Shown: one piece after another, positions 7,723-15,125 of the stretch | Layout: each line of letters starts with the position of its first letter | How positions within the stretch are numbered: position 1 is the stretch's first letter | NCBI GenBank assembly: GCA_017512625.1 | Contig: JAFWFB010000121.1 | Coordinates: forward strand, 1-20,411 | DNA from: Erysipelotrichaceae bacterium | Lineage (GTDB): Bacteria > Bacillota_I > Bacilli_A > Erysipelotrichales > Erysipelotrichaceae | Length of the DNA: 20,411 bases | Direction of reading: 5' to 3' | The notes under the pieces: model-generated | Databases searched by the model: none | What the model saw: only the letters and a program-made list of their open reading frames with translations | What the model was told of the DNA's origin: nothing | Made by a program: the position numbers and the translations under genes

Positions 7723-9078
7723 ATGAAAATAGTAATTGTAGGCTGCGGAAAAGTCGGAAGAAAAATCGCAGACGAACTTGTAAAAGAAGGGCATGATCTG
7801 GTTTTGATCGACCGGGATGCTGAAATAGTCGAAAGTACCTGCACTGCCTTGGATGTGCTTGGCGTAGTCGGGGATGCGACAGACATGGAGACCTTAAGAG
7901 AAGCGGACATCGAGAATGCTGATGTCCTTTTGGCCGTTACCGAATCGGATGAAAAAAACCTGCTTTGCTGCCTGTTTGCCAAGAAGGCCGGCAATGTCAA
8001 AACGATTACCAGGGTCAGGGAGCCCAATTATGATGAAGGCATCAACTTCATCAGGGAAGAATTGGGACTTGCCATGGCCATCAACCCGGAAAGAGCTGCC
8101 GCCAATTCCATCGCTTCACTGATCAAATTCCCTAATGCGGTCGAGATCGAACAGTTTGCCAAGGGAATGGTAGAACTTTTGGGATTTGTCGTTCCCGACA
8201 ATTCGATCCTGGTCGATAACGAAATAATGAATGTCATTCCTTCCTTAAATACCCAGGTACTTATCTGCGGCATTGAAAGGGGCGACGAAGTCATCATCCC
8301 TAACGGTCATACCGTTATCCGTAGGGGTGACAAGGTCTTTGTCATCGCTAACGCCAACAAGTCCGGAGAATTCTTTGAAAAGGTCGGACTGCTGCCAAAA
8401 AGGATCCGCAAGGCGATGATCGTCGGCGGAAGCCGGATCGCTTACTACCTCTCTAAAGAACTGATCGCTTCCCGTATCGATGTCTGCATCATCGAAGAGA
8501 ACAAGAGTACCTGCGAAAGGCTGGCGGAACTTTTACCTGAAGCCCATATCATCTGTGGCGATGGATCTTCACAAGAACTCCTTGAGGAGGAAGGCATCAG
8601 GGAAACCGAAGCCTTTGTCTCCCTGACCAACATGGATGAGCAGAATGTCCTGCTATCCTTGTATGCGAAAAACTCAACCAATGCCAAGACAGTGACTAAA
8701 GTCAATCATATCTCCTATGATGATCTGATAAGCCGGCTCGATCTGGGCTCGATCATCTGTCCGAAAGATATCACTGCCGATTCGATCACCCAATTCGTAA
8801 GAGCGATGAACAACGCTTCTGCAAACAATGTCGATACGCTTTACAAGATACTGGACGGAAACGCTGAAGCCCTGTCTTTTACCATCAAGGAAAAGTCAGA
8901 GGTCTGCGATGTGCCACTCATCAACCTCGATACCAAGGATGACCTTTTGATCTGTGCCATCATCAGAAATAACAAGGTTATCACTCCTTCCGGTAAGGAT
9001 GTCATCAAGGTCGGCGATTCCGTTGTAGTTGTTACGACCCATAAGGGTCTTTCTGATATAAAGGATATCGTTAAGTAG
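7723..9078 (+). CDS. trkA: Trk potassium-uptake regulatory subunit TrkA
   Basis: A 451-residue cytoplasmic NAD-binding gating subunit of a TrkH-type K+ channel. It has two tandem RCK units, each with an RCK_N Rossmann domain and an RCK_C ligand-binding domain. The first starts with MKIVIVGCGKVGRKIADEL (GxGxxG), with the adenosine-ribose-binding Asp in LIDRD, and GDATD further on. The second, degenerate nucleotide site starts near residue 226 (AMIVGGSRIAYYL). Each unit ends in an RCK_C segment (GDKVFVIA and GDSVVVVTT). An in-frame TTG at 7702 would add seven non-family residues, so the ATG at 7723 is preferred. The Shine-Dalgarno sequence is poor (GGGA about 11 bases upstream). trkH follows after two bases, a tight operon. 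Confidence 0.93.
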   Translation: MKIVIVGCGKVGRKIADELVKEGHDLVLIDRDAEIVESTCTALDVLGVVGDATDMETLREADIENADVLLAVTESDEKNLLCCLFAKKAGNVKTITRVREPNYDEGINFIREELGLAMAINPERAAANSIASLIKFPNAVEIEQFAKGMVELLGFVVPDNSILVDNEIMNVIPSLNTQVLICGIERGDEVIIPNGHTVIRRGDKVFVIANANKSGEFFEKVGLLPKRIRKAMIVGGSRIAYYLSKELIASRIDVCIIEENKSTCERLAELLPEAHIICGDGSSQELLEEEGIRETEAFVSLTNMDEQNVLLSLYAKNSTNAKTVTKVNHISYDDLISRLDLGSIICPKDITADSITQFVRAMNNASANNVDTLYKILDGNAEALSFTIKEKSEVCDVPLINLDTKDDLLICAIIRNNKVITPSGKDVIKVGDSVVVVTTHKGLSDIKDIVK

Positions 9079-9080
9079 CC

Positions 9081-10523
9081 ATGAATAAGAACTATATTAG
9101 ATACGCGATATCCCTGGTCGTACTGACTGAGGCTGCATTGCTCGCAGTTACGGGAGTTGTGGCGCTTATTTATCAAGAAAGCGTATATCTGGTTTATTTT
9201 GCTACGGCAGAAATCGTGGGAGCGATCGGTTATCTGGGTTATCGGCGTAAACCAAAAAGCAACGTCTTCTATGCCAAGGAAGGCTTTATCATCGTTTCCT
9301 TAAGCTGGTTAATACTGTCATTTATCGGAGCCATTCCGTTTTATATCACCAGGGAGATCCCAGAGTTTGTTGACGCCCTGTTTGAAACAGCATCAGGATT
9401 CACTACGACCGGTGCCTCCATACTCGATGAAGTCGAGCACCTTTCCCATGCTTCGCTTTTCTGGCGCAGTTTCACCCACTGGATCGGCGGTATGGGAGTT
9501 TTGGTATTCGTTTTGTCGATCTTGCCGAGTGCCGGAGGCTATGCCATGAATATCATGAAGGCGGAATCTCCGGGTCCTTCTGTCGGAAAGCTTGTATCCC
9601 GGGTATCAGATACCGCTAAGATTCTTTATACGATCTATATCGGCATCACCATTGCTGAAATAATGCTGCTGGTGATCTTTAAAATGCCTTTGTTCGATGC
9701 TATCTGTGCTTCCTTCCAGACAGCCGGCACCGGAGGCTTTTCCAATTACAACGCCGGAATGAGCCTTCTGCCTGTTTCCCAGCAGATCATCCTTACGATA
9801 TTCATGATCCTGTTCGGCGTCAATTTCAATGTCTACTACCTGGTCCTTATCGGTAAAGGCAAAGAAGCTCTTAAAAGCGAGGAAGTAAAAGCCTATCTTT
9901 CGATAATCCTGGTATCGTCGCTGCTTATCACAGCCAATACCCTGCACATGTCCAAAGGAATTGCCTCTGCCTTCCAGACGGCTTCTTTCCAGGTCGCTTC
10001 CATCATTACCACGACCGGTTTCTCGACCATCGACTTTAACCAGTGGCCGTCATTCTCTACGACCATTCTCGTCACCCTGATGTTTATCGGTGCCTGTGCC
10101 GGTTCGACCGGCGGAGGAATCAAGGTCAGCAGGATCGTCATCGCGATCAAGGACAGCATCAATTCCCTGACCGGCTTCGCTCACCCGCGTCTGGTAAAAC
10201 CGGTCAAGTTCGAAGGAAAGGTCCTGGATAAAGATATGCTTTCTTCCGTAAGACGCTACTTTGCTGTTTATATCGTTGTATTTGCAGTTTCGATACTGCT
10301 GGTCAGCATCAATAATTTTGACTATACGACCAACTTTACGGCTGTTGCAGCAACGCTCAACAATATCGGTCCGGGACTTAACGTTGTCGGTCCGACGATG
10401 AACTATTCTTCCTTCTCCGTCTTCAGCAAGATCGTTTTGATCTTCGACATGCTTGCGGGAAGGCTGGAACTGATTCCGATGCTGATGCTCTTTGTTCCAG
10501 CAACTTACCGCCATAACGGATAA
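9081..10523 (+). CDS. trkH: Trk-type potassium channel/transporter TrkH
   Basis: A 480-residue membrane pore subunit for K+ uptake. The four pseudo-repeats each carry a selectivity-filter loop: GFTTTGAS (106-113), FQTAGTGGF (212-220), TTTGFST (310-316) and LNNIGPG (426-432). GACAGSTGGGIKVSR (337-351) matches the intramembrane segment after the third repeat that forms the gating loop. The length is normal for TrkH/KtrB proteins and the C-terminal end LELIPMLMLFVPATYR is typical. It starts two bases after trkA stops, so the pair is co-translated. A terminator follows. Confidence 0.95.
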   Translation: MNKNYIRYAISLVVLTEAALLAVTGVVALIYQESVYLVYFATAEIVGAIGYLGYRRKPKSNVFYAKEGFIIVSLSWLILSFIGAIPFYITREIPEFVDALFETASGFTTTGASILDEVEHLSHASLFWRSFTHWIGGMGVLVFVLSILPSAGGYAMNIMKAESPGPSVGKLVSRVSDTAKILYTIYIGITIAEIMLLVIFKMPLFDAICASFQTAGTGGFSNYNAGMSLLPVSQQIILTIFMILFGVNFNVYYLVLIGKGKEALKSEEVKAYLSIILVSSLLITANTLHMSKGIASAFQTASFQVASIITTTGFSTIDFNQWPSFSTTILVTLMFIGACAGSTGGGIKVSRIVIAIKDSINSLTGFAHPRLVKPVKFEGKVLDKDMLSSVRRYFAVYIVVFAVSILLVSINNFDYTTNFTAVAATLNNIGPGLNVVGPTMNYSSFSVFSKIVLIFDMLAGRLELIPMLMLFVPATYRHNG

Positions 10524-10538
10524 TGAATAAAAAGATAC

Positions 10539-10566
10539 CCGGGAAGTGAAACCTTCCCGGTTTTTT
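10539..10566 (+). terminator. Rho-independent terminator of trkA-trkH
   Basis: CCGGGAAG (10539-10546) pairs with CTTCCCGG (10553-10560) around a 6-base loop, followed by six Ts. It starts 16 bases after the trkH stop. Confidence 0.92.
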
Positions 10567-10633
10567 AATGTTTGTCTATCCTTGTCTGGATTATTCATTT
10601 AAAATAGAGGTGTACAAAATACAGGAGGGTATT

Positions 10634-11749
10634 ATGAGAGAATTCTTTGGGCAAAATATGCCTGCTCTTGGTTTCGGTTGCATGCGTTTACCTCGAAAAG
10701 AAGATGGAACCATCGATGTTGAACAGTGTAAAGTAATGACCGATACCTTTCTTAACGCTGGATTAAAGTATTTTGATACAGCTTATGTCTACGAAGGAAG
10801 TGAAGATGCTGTCCGTCAGATGCTGGTTGAGCGTCATGACCGCAGTGAGTATTATCTCACCAGCAAGCTCAATGCCCGTGTCGCCAAGGATGAAGAAGAT
10901 GCTAAGAATCAGCTGAAAGTCTCTTTGGAAAGAACCGGTGCCGGCTACTTCGATTTCTATCTCCTTCATGCCATGAATAAAGATAATTATCCTACTTATG
11001 AGAAATATCATTTATTCGATTATGTAAAGGAAGCTAAGGAAAAGGGCCTGGTCAAACACTGGGGCTTCTCCTTCCATGACACTCCGGAAACTCTGGACAA
11101 GATCCTTACCGAACATCCGGATGCTGAATTCGTTCAACTGCAGATCAACTATGCTGACTGGGATGCACCAAACGTACAATCCCGCCGCTGCTATGAAGTA
11201 GCCAGAAAGCATGGCAAACCGGTCGTCGTTATGGAACCGATCAAGGGTGGAACCTTAGCCAATCCGCCAGAGAGCGTTGTTAAATTGTTTAAGGATTTCA
11301 ATCCTGAAGCAAGTGTTGCCAGCTGGGCAGTACGTTTCGTCGCTTCCAAGGAAGGAATCATGACTGTCTTATCCGGAATGAGCAGTATCGCCCAGATGGA
11401 AGACAATGTATCCTATATGGCTGACTTCAAACCTTTAAGCGAAGAAGAGTCCGCTATCATCGAAAAGGCACAGGAGATCTTAAGAAACATTCCTCAGATC
11501 CCATGTACCGGCTGTCAGTACTGTACTCCGGGATGCCCGATGCAGATCTCCATTCCTAACATCTTCAATGCCATGAACATGGACATGATCTATGGCAAGA
11601 GCGAAGATGCTAAGCGCGGCTATGAGAGAGCAACTTCCAATGGCGGCAAGGCCAGCGAATGTATCCATTGCCTGCAATGTGAAGGTGCCTGCCCGCAGCA
11701 CATCGAGATCACCAAGTGGCTCGAAGAAGCAGCAGCCCGCTACGAATGA
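10634..11749 (+). CDS. Aldo/keto reductase with C-terminal 4Fe-4S domain
   Basis: A 371-residue cytoplasmic oxidoreductase. Residues 1-280 form the aldo/keto-reductase barrel, with start signature LGFGCMRLP and catalytic tetrad Asp48, Tyr53, Lys78 and His112 (FDTAYVYEGSED, TSKLNA, LLHAMN). The C-terminal part adds two CxxCxxCxxxCP-type motifs, Cys291/294/297/301 and Cys343/346/349/353, matching a ferredoxin-like module for two 4Fe-4S clusters. Such clostridial-type reductases are widespread in anaerobes, but their substrates are mostly unknown. The ATG at 10634 is set by a strong AGGAGGG (10623-10629); the frame extends 22 codons further upstream without family similarity. It appears monocistronic, with a bidirectional terminator after it. 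Confidence 0.93.
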   Translation: MREFFGQNMPALGFGCMRLPRKEDGTIDVEQCKVMTDTFLNAGLKYFDTAYVYEGSEDAVRQMLVERHDRSEYYLTSKLNARVAKDEEDAKNQLKVSLERTGAGYFDFYLLHAMNKDNYPTYEKYHLFDYVKEAKEKGLVKHWGFSFHDTPETLDKILTEHPDAEFVQLQINYADWDAPNVQSRRCYEVARKHGKPVVVMEPIKGGTLANPPESVVKLFKDFNPEASVASWAVRFVASKEGIMTVLSGMSSIAQMEDNVSYMADFKPLSEEESAIIEKAQEILRNIPQIPCTGCQYCTPGCPMQISIPNIFNAMNMDMIYGKSEDAKRGYERATSNGGKASECIHCLQCEGACPQHIEITKWLEEAAARYE

Positions 11750-11770
11750 GTCTTACTTAAAGATCATCAA

Positions 11771-11798
11771 AAAAGCGATCCTAATCAGGGTCGCTTTT
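11771..11798. terminator. Bidirectional terminator shared by the aldo/keto reductase and the convergent membrane-protein gene
   Basis: AAAAGCGATCCT pairs with AGGGTCGCTTTT (one G-U) around the loop AATC, a 12-bp stem with A-run and T-run on the two sides. It serves both strands. The stop codon of the minus-strand gene (11783-11781) lies inside the hairpin. Confidence 0.88.
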
Positions 11799-12194
11799 AT
11801 TATTGATTGTTTTAAAGGTCAGATAGCCATGTATGCCTGTAAGAAGGATCAGCACCACCTGCTTAAAGACGATCCCGTTTATCAATAACAGGATGATCTC
11901 AATGACCCTTAAACTGTATTTATATTCCTCAACCTTTCTCATGATGCTGAAGGTATAGATCAGGGTATAAGCCAAAGTCAGGATGAAATGGGCCGTCACA
12001 TATACAAGCATGATCGTCACACTGTCAAAGCCATATTTCTTAAACGGCACGGGAACGATCATAAAGACGAGACATAAGATATAGCTTAAAAACAAAAGGT
12101 CAGGGTCCTTTTTCCGGTAGAGCATGAAAGAAATGATCCTTGGGGTGACCATGATCAGGATGATTAATAGTTTAAAGGTGATGATTGGGTTCAT
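11781..12194 (-). CDS. Small membrane protein of unknown function, four predicted helices
   Basis: A 137-residue, very hydrophobic protein that I do not recognise. About four membrane helices are visible: residues 5-23 (FKLLIILIMVTPRIISFML), about 33-48, about 58-83 and about 98-120, with basic connecting stretches (LYRKKDP, MRKVEEYKYSLR) and a short polar tail. The ATG at 12194 is chosen because a perfect TATAAT at 12210-12205 would start RNA about four bases before it; the frame stays open further upstream, but through the divergent promoter region and with a polar, Cys/His-containing sequence unlike the rest. No Shine-Dalgarno sequence is present, consistent with a nearly leaderless mRNA. 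It is divergent from another small membrane protein, so a shared role is possible but unproven. Confidence 0.62.
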   Translation of the reverse strand: MNPIITFKLLIILIMVTPRIISFMLYRKKDPDLLFLSYILCLVFMIVPVPFKKYGFDSVTIMLVYVTAHFILTLAYTLIYTFSIMRKVEEYKYSLRVIEIILLLINGIVFKQVVLILLTGIHGYLTFKTINNKSDPD

Positions 12195-12200
12195 GTCGGT

Positions 12201-12233
12201 TTTAATTATAAGGAATAACCGTGGTAAATTAAA
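12201..12233. promoter_or_regulatory. Overlapping divergent promoters with 7-bp dyad between two membrane-protein genes
   Basis: On the minus strand, TTTAAT (12233-12228), a 17-base spacer and TATAAT (12210-12205) read toward the gene at 12194. On the plus strand, TGGTAAATT (12222-12230) is an extended -10 whose predicted start is the GTG at 12237, with a weak TTAATT at the -35 position (12202-12207). Each -35 overlaps the other's -10. The flanks TTTAATT (12201-12207) and AATTAAA (12227-12233) form an exact inverted repeat. Confidence 0.5.
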
Positions 12234-12236
12234 GGA

Positions 12237-12749
12237 GTGAAAAAAAAGGGAACGATCAGGCTGGCAGGTTATATAACAATAATCATTCTTGATGTCTTTT
12301 TGGTCATGCAAGGAGATCTATGGACCGAGAATTTATCCATCAATGCTTCCAAAAGCATCATCAACTATCTTTTATTGTTGCTTTTGACCATTATCATGGC
12401 AGCTACCTATTATTACCCGATCAATAAATATGGCAAGAAATCCTTAGCGCTTATCTTTTGCCTGGCGATCTTAGGGATCGGGATCGTCCCTTACAATATC
12501 GATCCTTTGATCAATTCGATCCATATCATCGTGGCCTATGCCTGCTTTACCTTAGCCTCCGCCATATCCCTCTACATCATCCAAAGCAGTTACAGCAGAT
12601 ATAAAAACACCAGCATGGTTATCATGCTGGTGGTACTGGCGATAACAGGCATCACCTATCTGAAGGTGATGGTCATCAATGGTTTCATGCAACTTATCTA
12701 TATCGTGGGTCTTGATCTGACGATCATGATCCTCGATCTTGGAAGCTAA
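12237..12749 (+). CDS. Small membrane protein of unknown function, six predicted helices (possibly DUF998-like)
   Basis: A 170-residue integral membrane protein. Six hydrophobic segments are visible at about residues 8-25, 40-60, 68-86, 92-114, 124-143 and 149-167, with short loops. The GxGIxPxN-then-His pattern in helices 3-4 (GIGIVPYNIDPLINSIHIIVAY) recalls DUF998 membrane proteins, but this is a weak resemblance and no function follows from it. The only start that keeps the first helix is GTG at 12237; an upstream in-frame TAA at 12225 limits it. The AAAGGAG preceding the GTG is too close to act as a normal ribosome-binding site, whereas a -10-like element lies where a leaderless RNA would begin. 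Its 3' end overlaps the convergent hydrolase gene by four bases and carries that gene's terminator. Confidence 0.65.
   Translation: MKKKGTIRLAGYITIIILDVFLVMQGDLWTENLSINASKSIINYLLLLLLTIIMAATYYYPINKYGKKSLALIFCLAILGIGIVPYNIDPLINSIHIIVAYACFTLASAISLYIIQSSYSRYKNTSMVIMLVVLAITGITYLKVMVINGFMQLIYIVGLDLTIMILDLGS
12602..12632 (-). terminator. Minus-strand terminator of the HAD-hydrolase operon, inside the opposite gene
   Basis: CACCAGCATG (12632-12623 read on the minus strand) pairs perfectly with CATGCTGGTG (12617-12608) around a 5-base loop and is followed by TTTTTAT (12607-12601). It lies 114 bases beyond the hydrolase stop, within codons 124-132 of the plus-strand membrane-protein gene. Read on the plus strand there is no T-run, so it acts only on the minus strand. 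Confidence 0.82.
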
Positions 12750-13738
12750 CCTTTAAGTGTATCTGAAATGATCTCCAGACTCTTCAAGGAACTTTCCAGG
12801 ATGCCCAGTTTATCCAGGAAGCCATGGGTGGTTCCTTCAAACAGATAATAATCCGTCTTTACTCCCACTGATCTTAATTTATCTCTGAATTCCTCACTTT
12901 GCATCCGGGTAACATCAAATTCCGAACTCATGATGATGGTATAAGGGAAGTCTTTTAAATTGTCTGAAAGAAGTGGGGAGATCAGTTCGTCTTTTGGATC
13001 TTCGTTGTTTTGCAGATAGATATCAAGGATACTTCGGTAATTAAGCAGCGACTTGATCTTGCCCTTAACAAACTCATCAAGATCTTCACCATAGAAGGAA
13101 TAATCGAACTTGCTTAAAGAGTATTCAGTCATATCAACGACCGGATATATCATAAAGGCCTGCTTGATGTAATGGTTTTCCCTGTCAAGCAGACAGGCGC
13201 TGGCTACCAGATAACCGCCGGCTGAATTGCCATAGACTGCCAGTTTATCGGTATCCACTTTAAACTGCTCGTGATTCCTGGCGATGTATTCTACGGTGTG
13301 ATAGCACTGGATCAAAGCAGTCGGATAGGCAGCTTTCGGACTTAAACTGTAATCAACATGGAAGACATTGCCATTGATCAGTTCCGCCAACTTGCGATGG
13401 ATGCAGTTATAGTTTTCAATATAGCCGCCCATGAAACTGCCTCCATGGAAAAAGACGATGGATGGTGAAGCACCCTCCAGATCATGAGGATAAAAACGTC
13501 TTACCCGATAACCGCCGAAGTCCAGATCTTCCTGTTCGATCCTGGTAGTCGTAAGATCGATCAAAGGATAATCCGGATAGATATCCTTCATCCTCTTCTT
13601 TCCGACATCCACTCCCTTGATGATGTATCCTGAAAGATCCTTCATCTCCGGGTTGGGTTTACGGTTGTTGTAATAATCATCCAGGTCCTTGGCTAAGCCA
13701 TTCTTAGCCAAGGCACTCGCTTTAACGATCTTGTCCAT
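12746..13738 (-). CDS. Alpha/beta-hydrolase, hormone-sensitive-lipase-type carboxylesterase
   Basis: A 330-residue cytoplasmic esterase-like protein of the alpha/beta-hydrolase-3 family. The oxyanion-hole motif is HGGSF (98-102), the nucleophile elbow is GNSAGG with Ser172, the acid is Asp275 (SSEFDVTR) and the base is His305 (GTTHGF). This complete HSL-type triad indicates ester hydrolysis, probably of small acyl esters; the natural substrate is unknown. No signal peptide is visible. The ATG lies one base after the stop of the HAD gene (TGATATG), with GAGG inside the upstream coding end acting as ribosome-binding site, so translation is coupled. The stop codon overlaps that of the convergent membrane-protein gene. 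Confidence 0.9.
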   Translation of the reverse strand: MDKIVKASALAKNGLAKDLDDYYNNRKPNPEMKDLSGYIIKGVDVGKKRMKDIYPDYPLIDLTTTRIEQEDLDFGGYRVRRFYPHDLEGASPSIVFFHGGSFMGGYIENYNCIHRKLAELINGNVFHVDYSLSPKAAYPTALIQCYHTVEYIARNHEQFKVDTDKLAVYGNSAGGYLVASACLLDRENHYIKQAFMIYPVVDMTEYSLSKFDYSFYGEDLDEFVKGKIKSLLNYRSILDIYLQNNEDPKDELISPLLSDNLKDFPYTIIMSSEFDVTRMQSEEFRDKLRSVGVKTDYYLFEGTTHGFLDKLGILESSLKSLEIISDTLKG

Positions 13739-13739
13739 A

Positions 13740-14369
13740 TCATTCCTCTTTCATGATCTTATCGATCAGTGCCAGCAATTCCAGACAGGTATCAGCCCTG
13801 TAAGGATAGTCGAAACTGCCAAAACCATATCCCGCAAAGATGAATCTGACTCCGGCTTTACTTGCTGCCTGGTAATCCCTGATGGTATCACCTACATATA
13901 TTGCTTTATCAAGTTCATATTTATCCACCATCTTGCGAATGGCATCGCTTTTGGAGATGCCCATGGCACTGGCCGGGAAATAGTCGATGATATGATCCTT
14001 GAATCCATAGCAATCCACAAAAGCACCGATATAATTGAAGTCATCGGAATTGCTGACGATATAAAGTCCATATTCCTTAACTAATTCTTCAATGGTTTCC
14101 TTTAGTCCCGGATAGATGGTAGCTGATCCTTCGTGCAGCCTGATGGCCAGCAGGGATTCAGCTTCATCGAGATATTTCTCGCCATCTTCGATACCCGGAA
14201 AAAAGAGTTCGATACTCTCTTCTCTGGTGATGCCCATCGAAGCCTTGACGGTCTCCCTTGTTATTGCGGGCAAGCCATGTTTTTCGCAGATCTCATTAAA
14301 GGTATCCAGGGTCGCTTGTTCGCAATCCCAAAGGGTACCGTCGAGATCGAATATGATACCTTTGTTCAT
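13740..14369 (-). CDS. HAD-superfamily phosphatase, phosphoglycolate-phosphatase-like
   Basis: A 209-residue hydrolase. All four HAD motifs are present: DLDGT with nucleophile Asp8 and acid Asp10, SNSD with Ser106, Lys140 in GISKSDAI, and GDTIRDYQAA (160-169). An alpha-helical cap lies between motif I and II (about residues 18-85), as in the Gph/beta-phosphoglucomutase-like subgroup. The substrate is a small phosphate ester, not further predictable. The start is reliable because the fold begins at IIFDLDGT. There is no Shine-Dalgarno sequence; a good promoter places the first RNA base exactly on the A of the ATG. It heads a two-gene operon with the esterase. Confidence 0.9.
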   Translation of the reverse strand: MNKGIIFDLDGTLWDCEQATLDTFNEICEKHGLPAITRETVKASMGITREESIELFFPGIEDGEKYLDEAESLLAIRLHEGSATIYPGLKETIEELVKEYGLYIVSNSDDFNYIGAFVDCYGFKDHIIDYFPASAMGISKSDAIRKMVDKYELDKAIYVGDTIRDYQAASKAGVRFIFAGYGFGSFDYPYRADTCLELLALIDKIMKEE

Positions 14370-14375
14370 ACTAAA

Positions 14376-14404
14376 ATCATAATCAATTTAAAAGCGATAA
14401 TCAA
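14376..14404 (-). promoter_or_regulatory. Promoter of the HAD-hydrolase operon, predicted leaderless
   Basis: TTGATT (14404-14399), a 17-base spacer and TATGAT (14381-14376). Counting from the -10, position +1 falls on 14369, the A of the start codon. The -35 abuts the end of the upstream terminator hairpin. Confidence 0.68.
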
Positions 14405-14431
14405 AGAAAGGGACTTTATTGTCCCTTTCTT
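14404..14431 (-). terminator. Terminator of the VWA gene, overlapping its last codons
   Basis: AAGAAAGGGAC (14431-14421 on the minus strand) pairs perfectly over 11 bp with GTCCCTTTCTT (14414-14404), with a 6-base loop and a U-rich end. The TAA stop (14418-14416) is in the loop and the final residues TRKGQ are encoded by the 5' arm and loop. Confidence 0.75.
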
Positions 14432-15051
14432 GTTTTGAAATCTTCTTCGATCTCCATTTTCCAGTCTTCAGACAGATGCCCGTTTCTTCGGACTGATCTG
14501 ATACTGCTATCAAGACTGTCATAGACGATGCTGATGCCCTTTTTATCATTTACATAGTTAACGGCCCATTCCTCACCGATCCCGAAGTTTCTTGCTTCTT
14601 TTACAGCATCGATATTGGCTCCCAGGAAGATGAACTCCCAGTCTTTCTTCTTACAGTTGCTGATCATCTTTTTAACATCCTGATAACTGTACTTTTGACT
14701 GGAATTCTCCAAGCCATCGGTAGTGATAACGAAGATGACGTTATCCGGCCTGTCTTCTTTGCGGATATAGCGATGAATGCTTTCGATATGTTTGATCGTA
14801 TATCCCACAGTGTCAAGAAGAGCTGTCGATCCACAAGGATAATAATCCTTACCGCTTAACGGTCCTACGTCATTGATCGGAATGCGGTCATGGATAGTTT
14901 CGGAATTCATGTTGAAAGTTACTGTTGTGACATAAGCCTCGCCTTTTTCCTTTTTCTGCTTTTCGATCATGGAATTGAATCCGCCGATAACGTCCTCTTC
15001 CATCCCGGACATCGATCCGCTGCGATCTAAGATAAATACTAATTCTGTCAT
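14416..15051 (-). CDS. von Willebrand factor type A domain protein
   Basis: A 211-residue protein that is essentially one VWA domain. The metal-ion-dependent adhesion site is complete: DRSGS (Asp9, Ser11, Ser13), Thr76 in CGSTALLD and Asp112 in ITTDGLEN. No signal peptide, membrane segment or cell-wall anchor is present, so it is cytoplasmic. It resembles the small stand-alone VWA proteins of the TerY/YfbK sort, which are thought to act as metal-dependent adaptors, but no AAA+ ATPase, MoxR or tellurite-type partner is nearby. A strong AAAGGAGG ribosome-binding site precedes the ATG. It has its own terminator, and another terminator separates it from the upstream macro-domain gene. Confidence 0.88.
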   Translation of the reverse strand: MTELVFILDRSGSMSGMEEDVIGGFNSMIEKQKKEKGEAYVTTVTFNMNSETIHDRIPINDVGPLSGKDYYPCGSTALLDTVGYTIKHIESIHRYIRKEDRPDNVIFVITTDGLENSSQKYSYQDVKKMISNCKKKDWEFIFLGANIDAVKEARNFGIGEEWAVNYVNDKKGISIVYDSLDSSIRSVRRNGHLSEDWKMEIEEDFKTRKGQ

Positions 15052-15095
15052 GCTGACCTCCTTTAAGCATCTTTATCTTAGCTATCGCCATTAAA

Positions 15096-15118
15096 TAAAA
15101 GGTCGCTTGTAAGGCGAC
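15096..15118 (-). terminator. Probable terminator of the macro-domain gene
   Basis: GTCGC (15118-15114) pairs with GCGAC (15106-15102) around a 7-base loop, followed by CTTTTATTT on the minus strand. The stem is short. It lies 8 bases after the macro gene stop and before the VWA gene. Confidence 0.55.
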
Positions 15119-15125
15119 ATTTTTA

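Noticed and set aside
7706..7726. Tiny upstream reading frames ending in ATGA at the starts of trkA, rpoB (2436-2413) and the MntP-ZIP gene (5617-5603)
   Set aside because: Each runs a few codons to a TGA overlapping the real ATG. None has its own ribosome-binding site, and the MntP-ZIP one would lie in the -10 region. Chance is sufficient in A/T-rich leaders.
10050..10598. 182-codon minus-strand open frame over the end of trkH
   Set aside because: It crosses the trkH terminator and mirrors conserved TrkH sequence; strongly polar, repetitive composition and no family motif.
10568..10633. Upstream extension of the aldo/keto reductase by 22 codons
   Set aside because: It begins at the trkH terminator tail, has no ribosome-binding site, and the strong AGGAGGG fits only the ATG at 10634.
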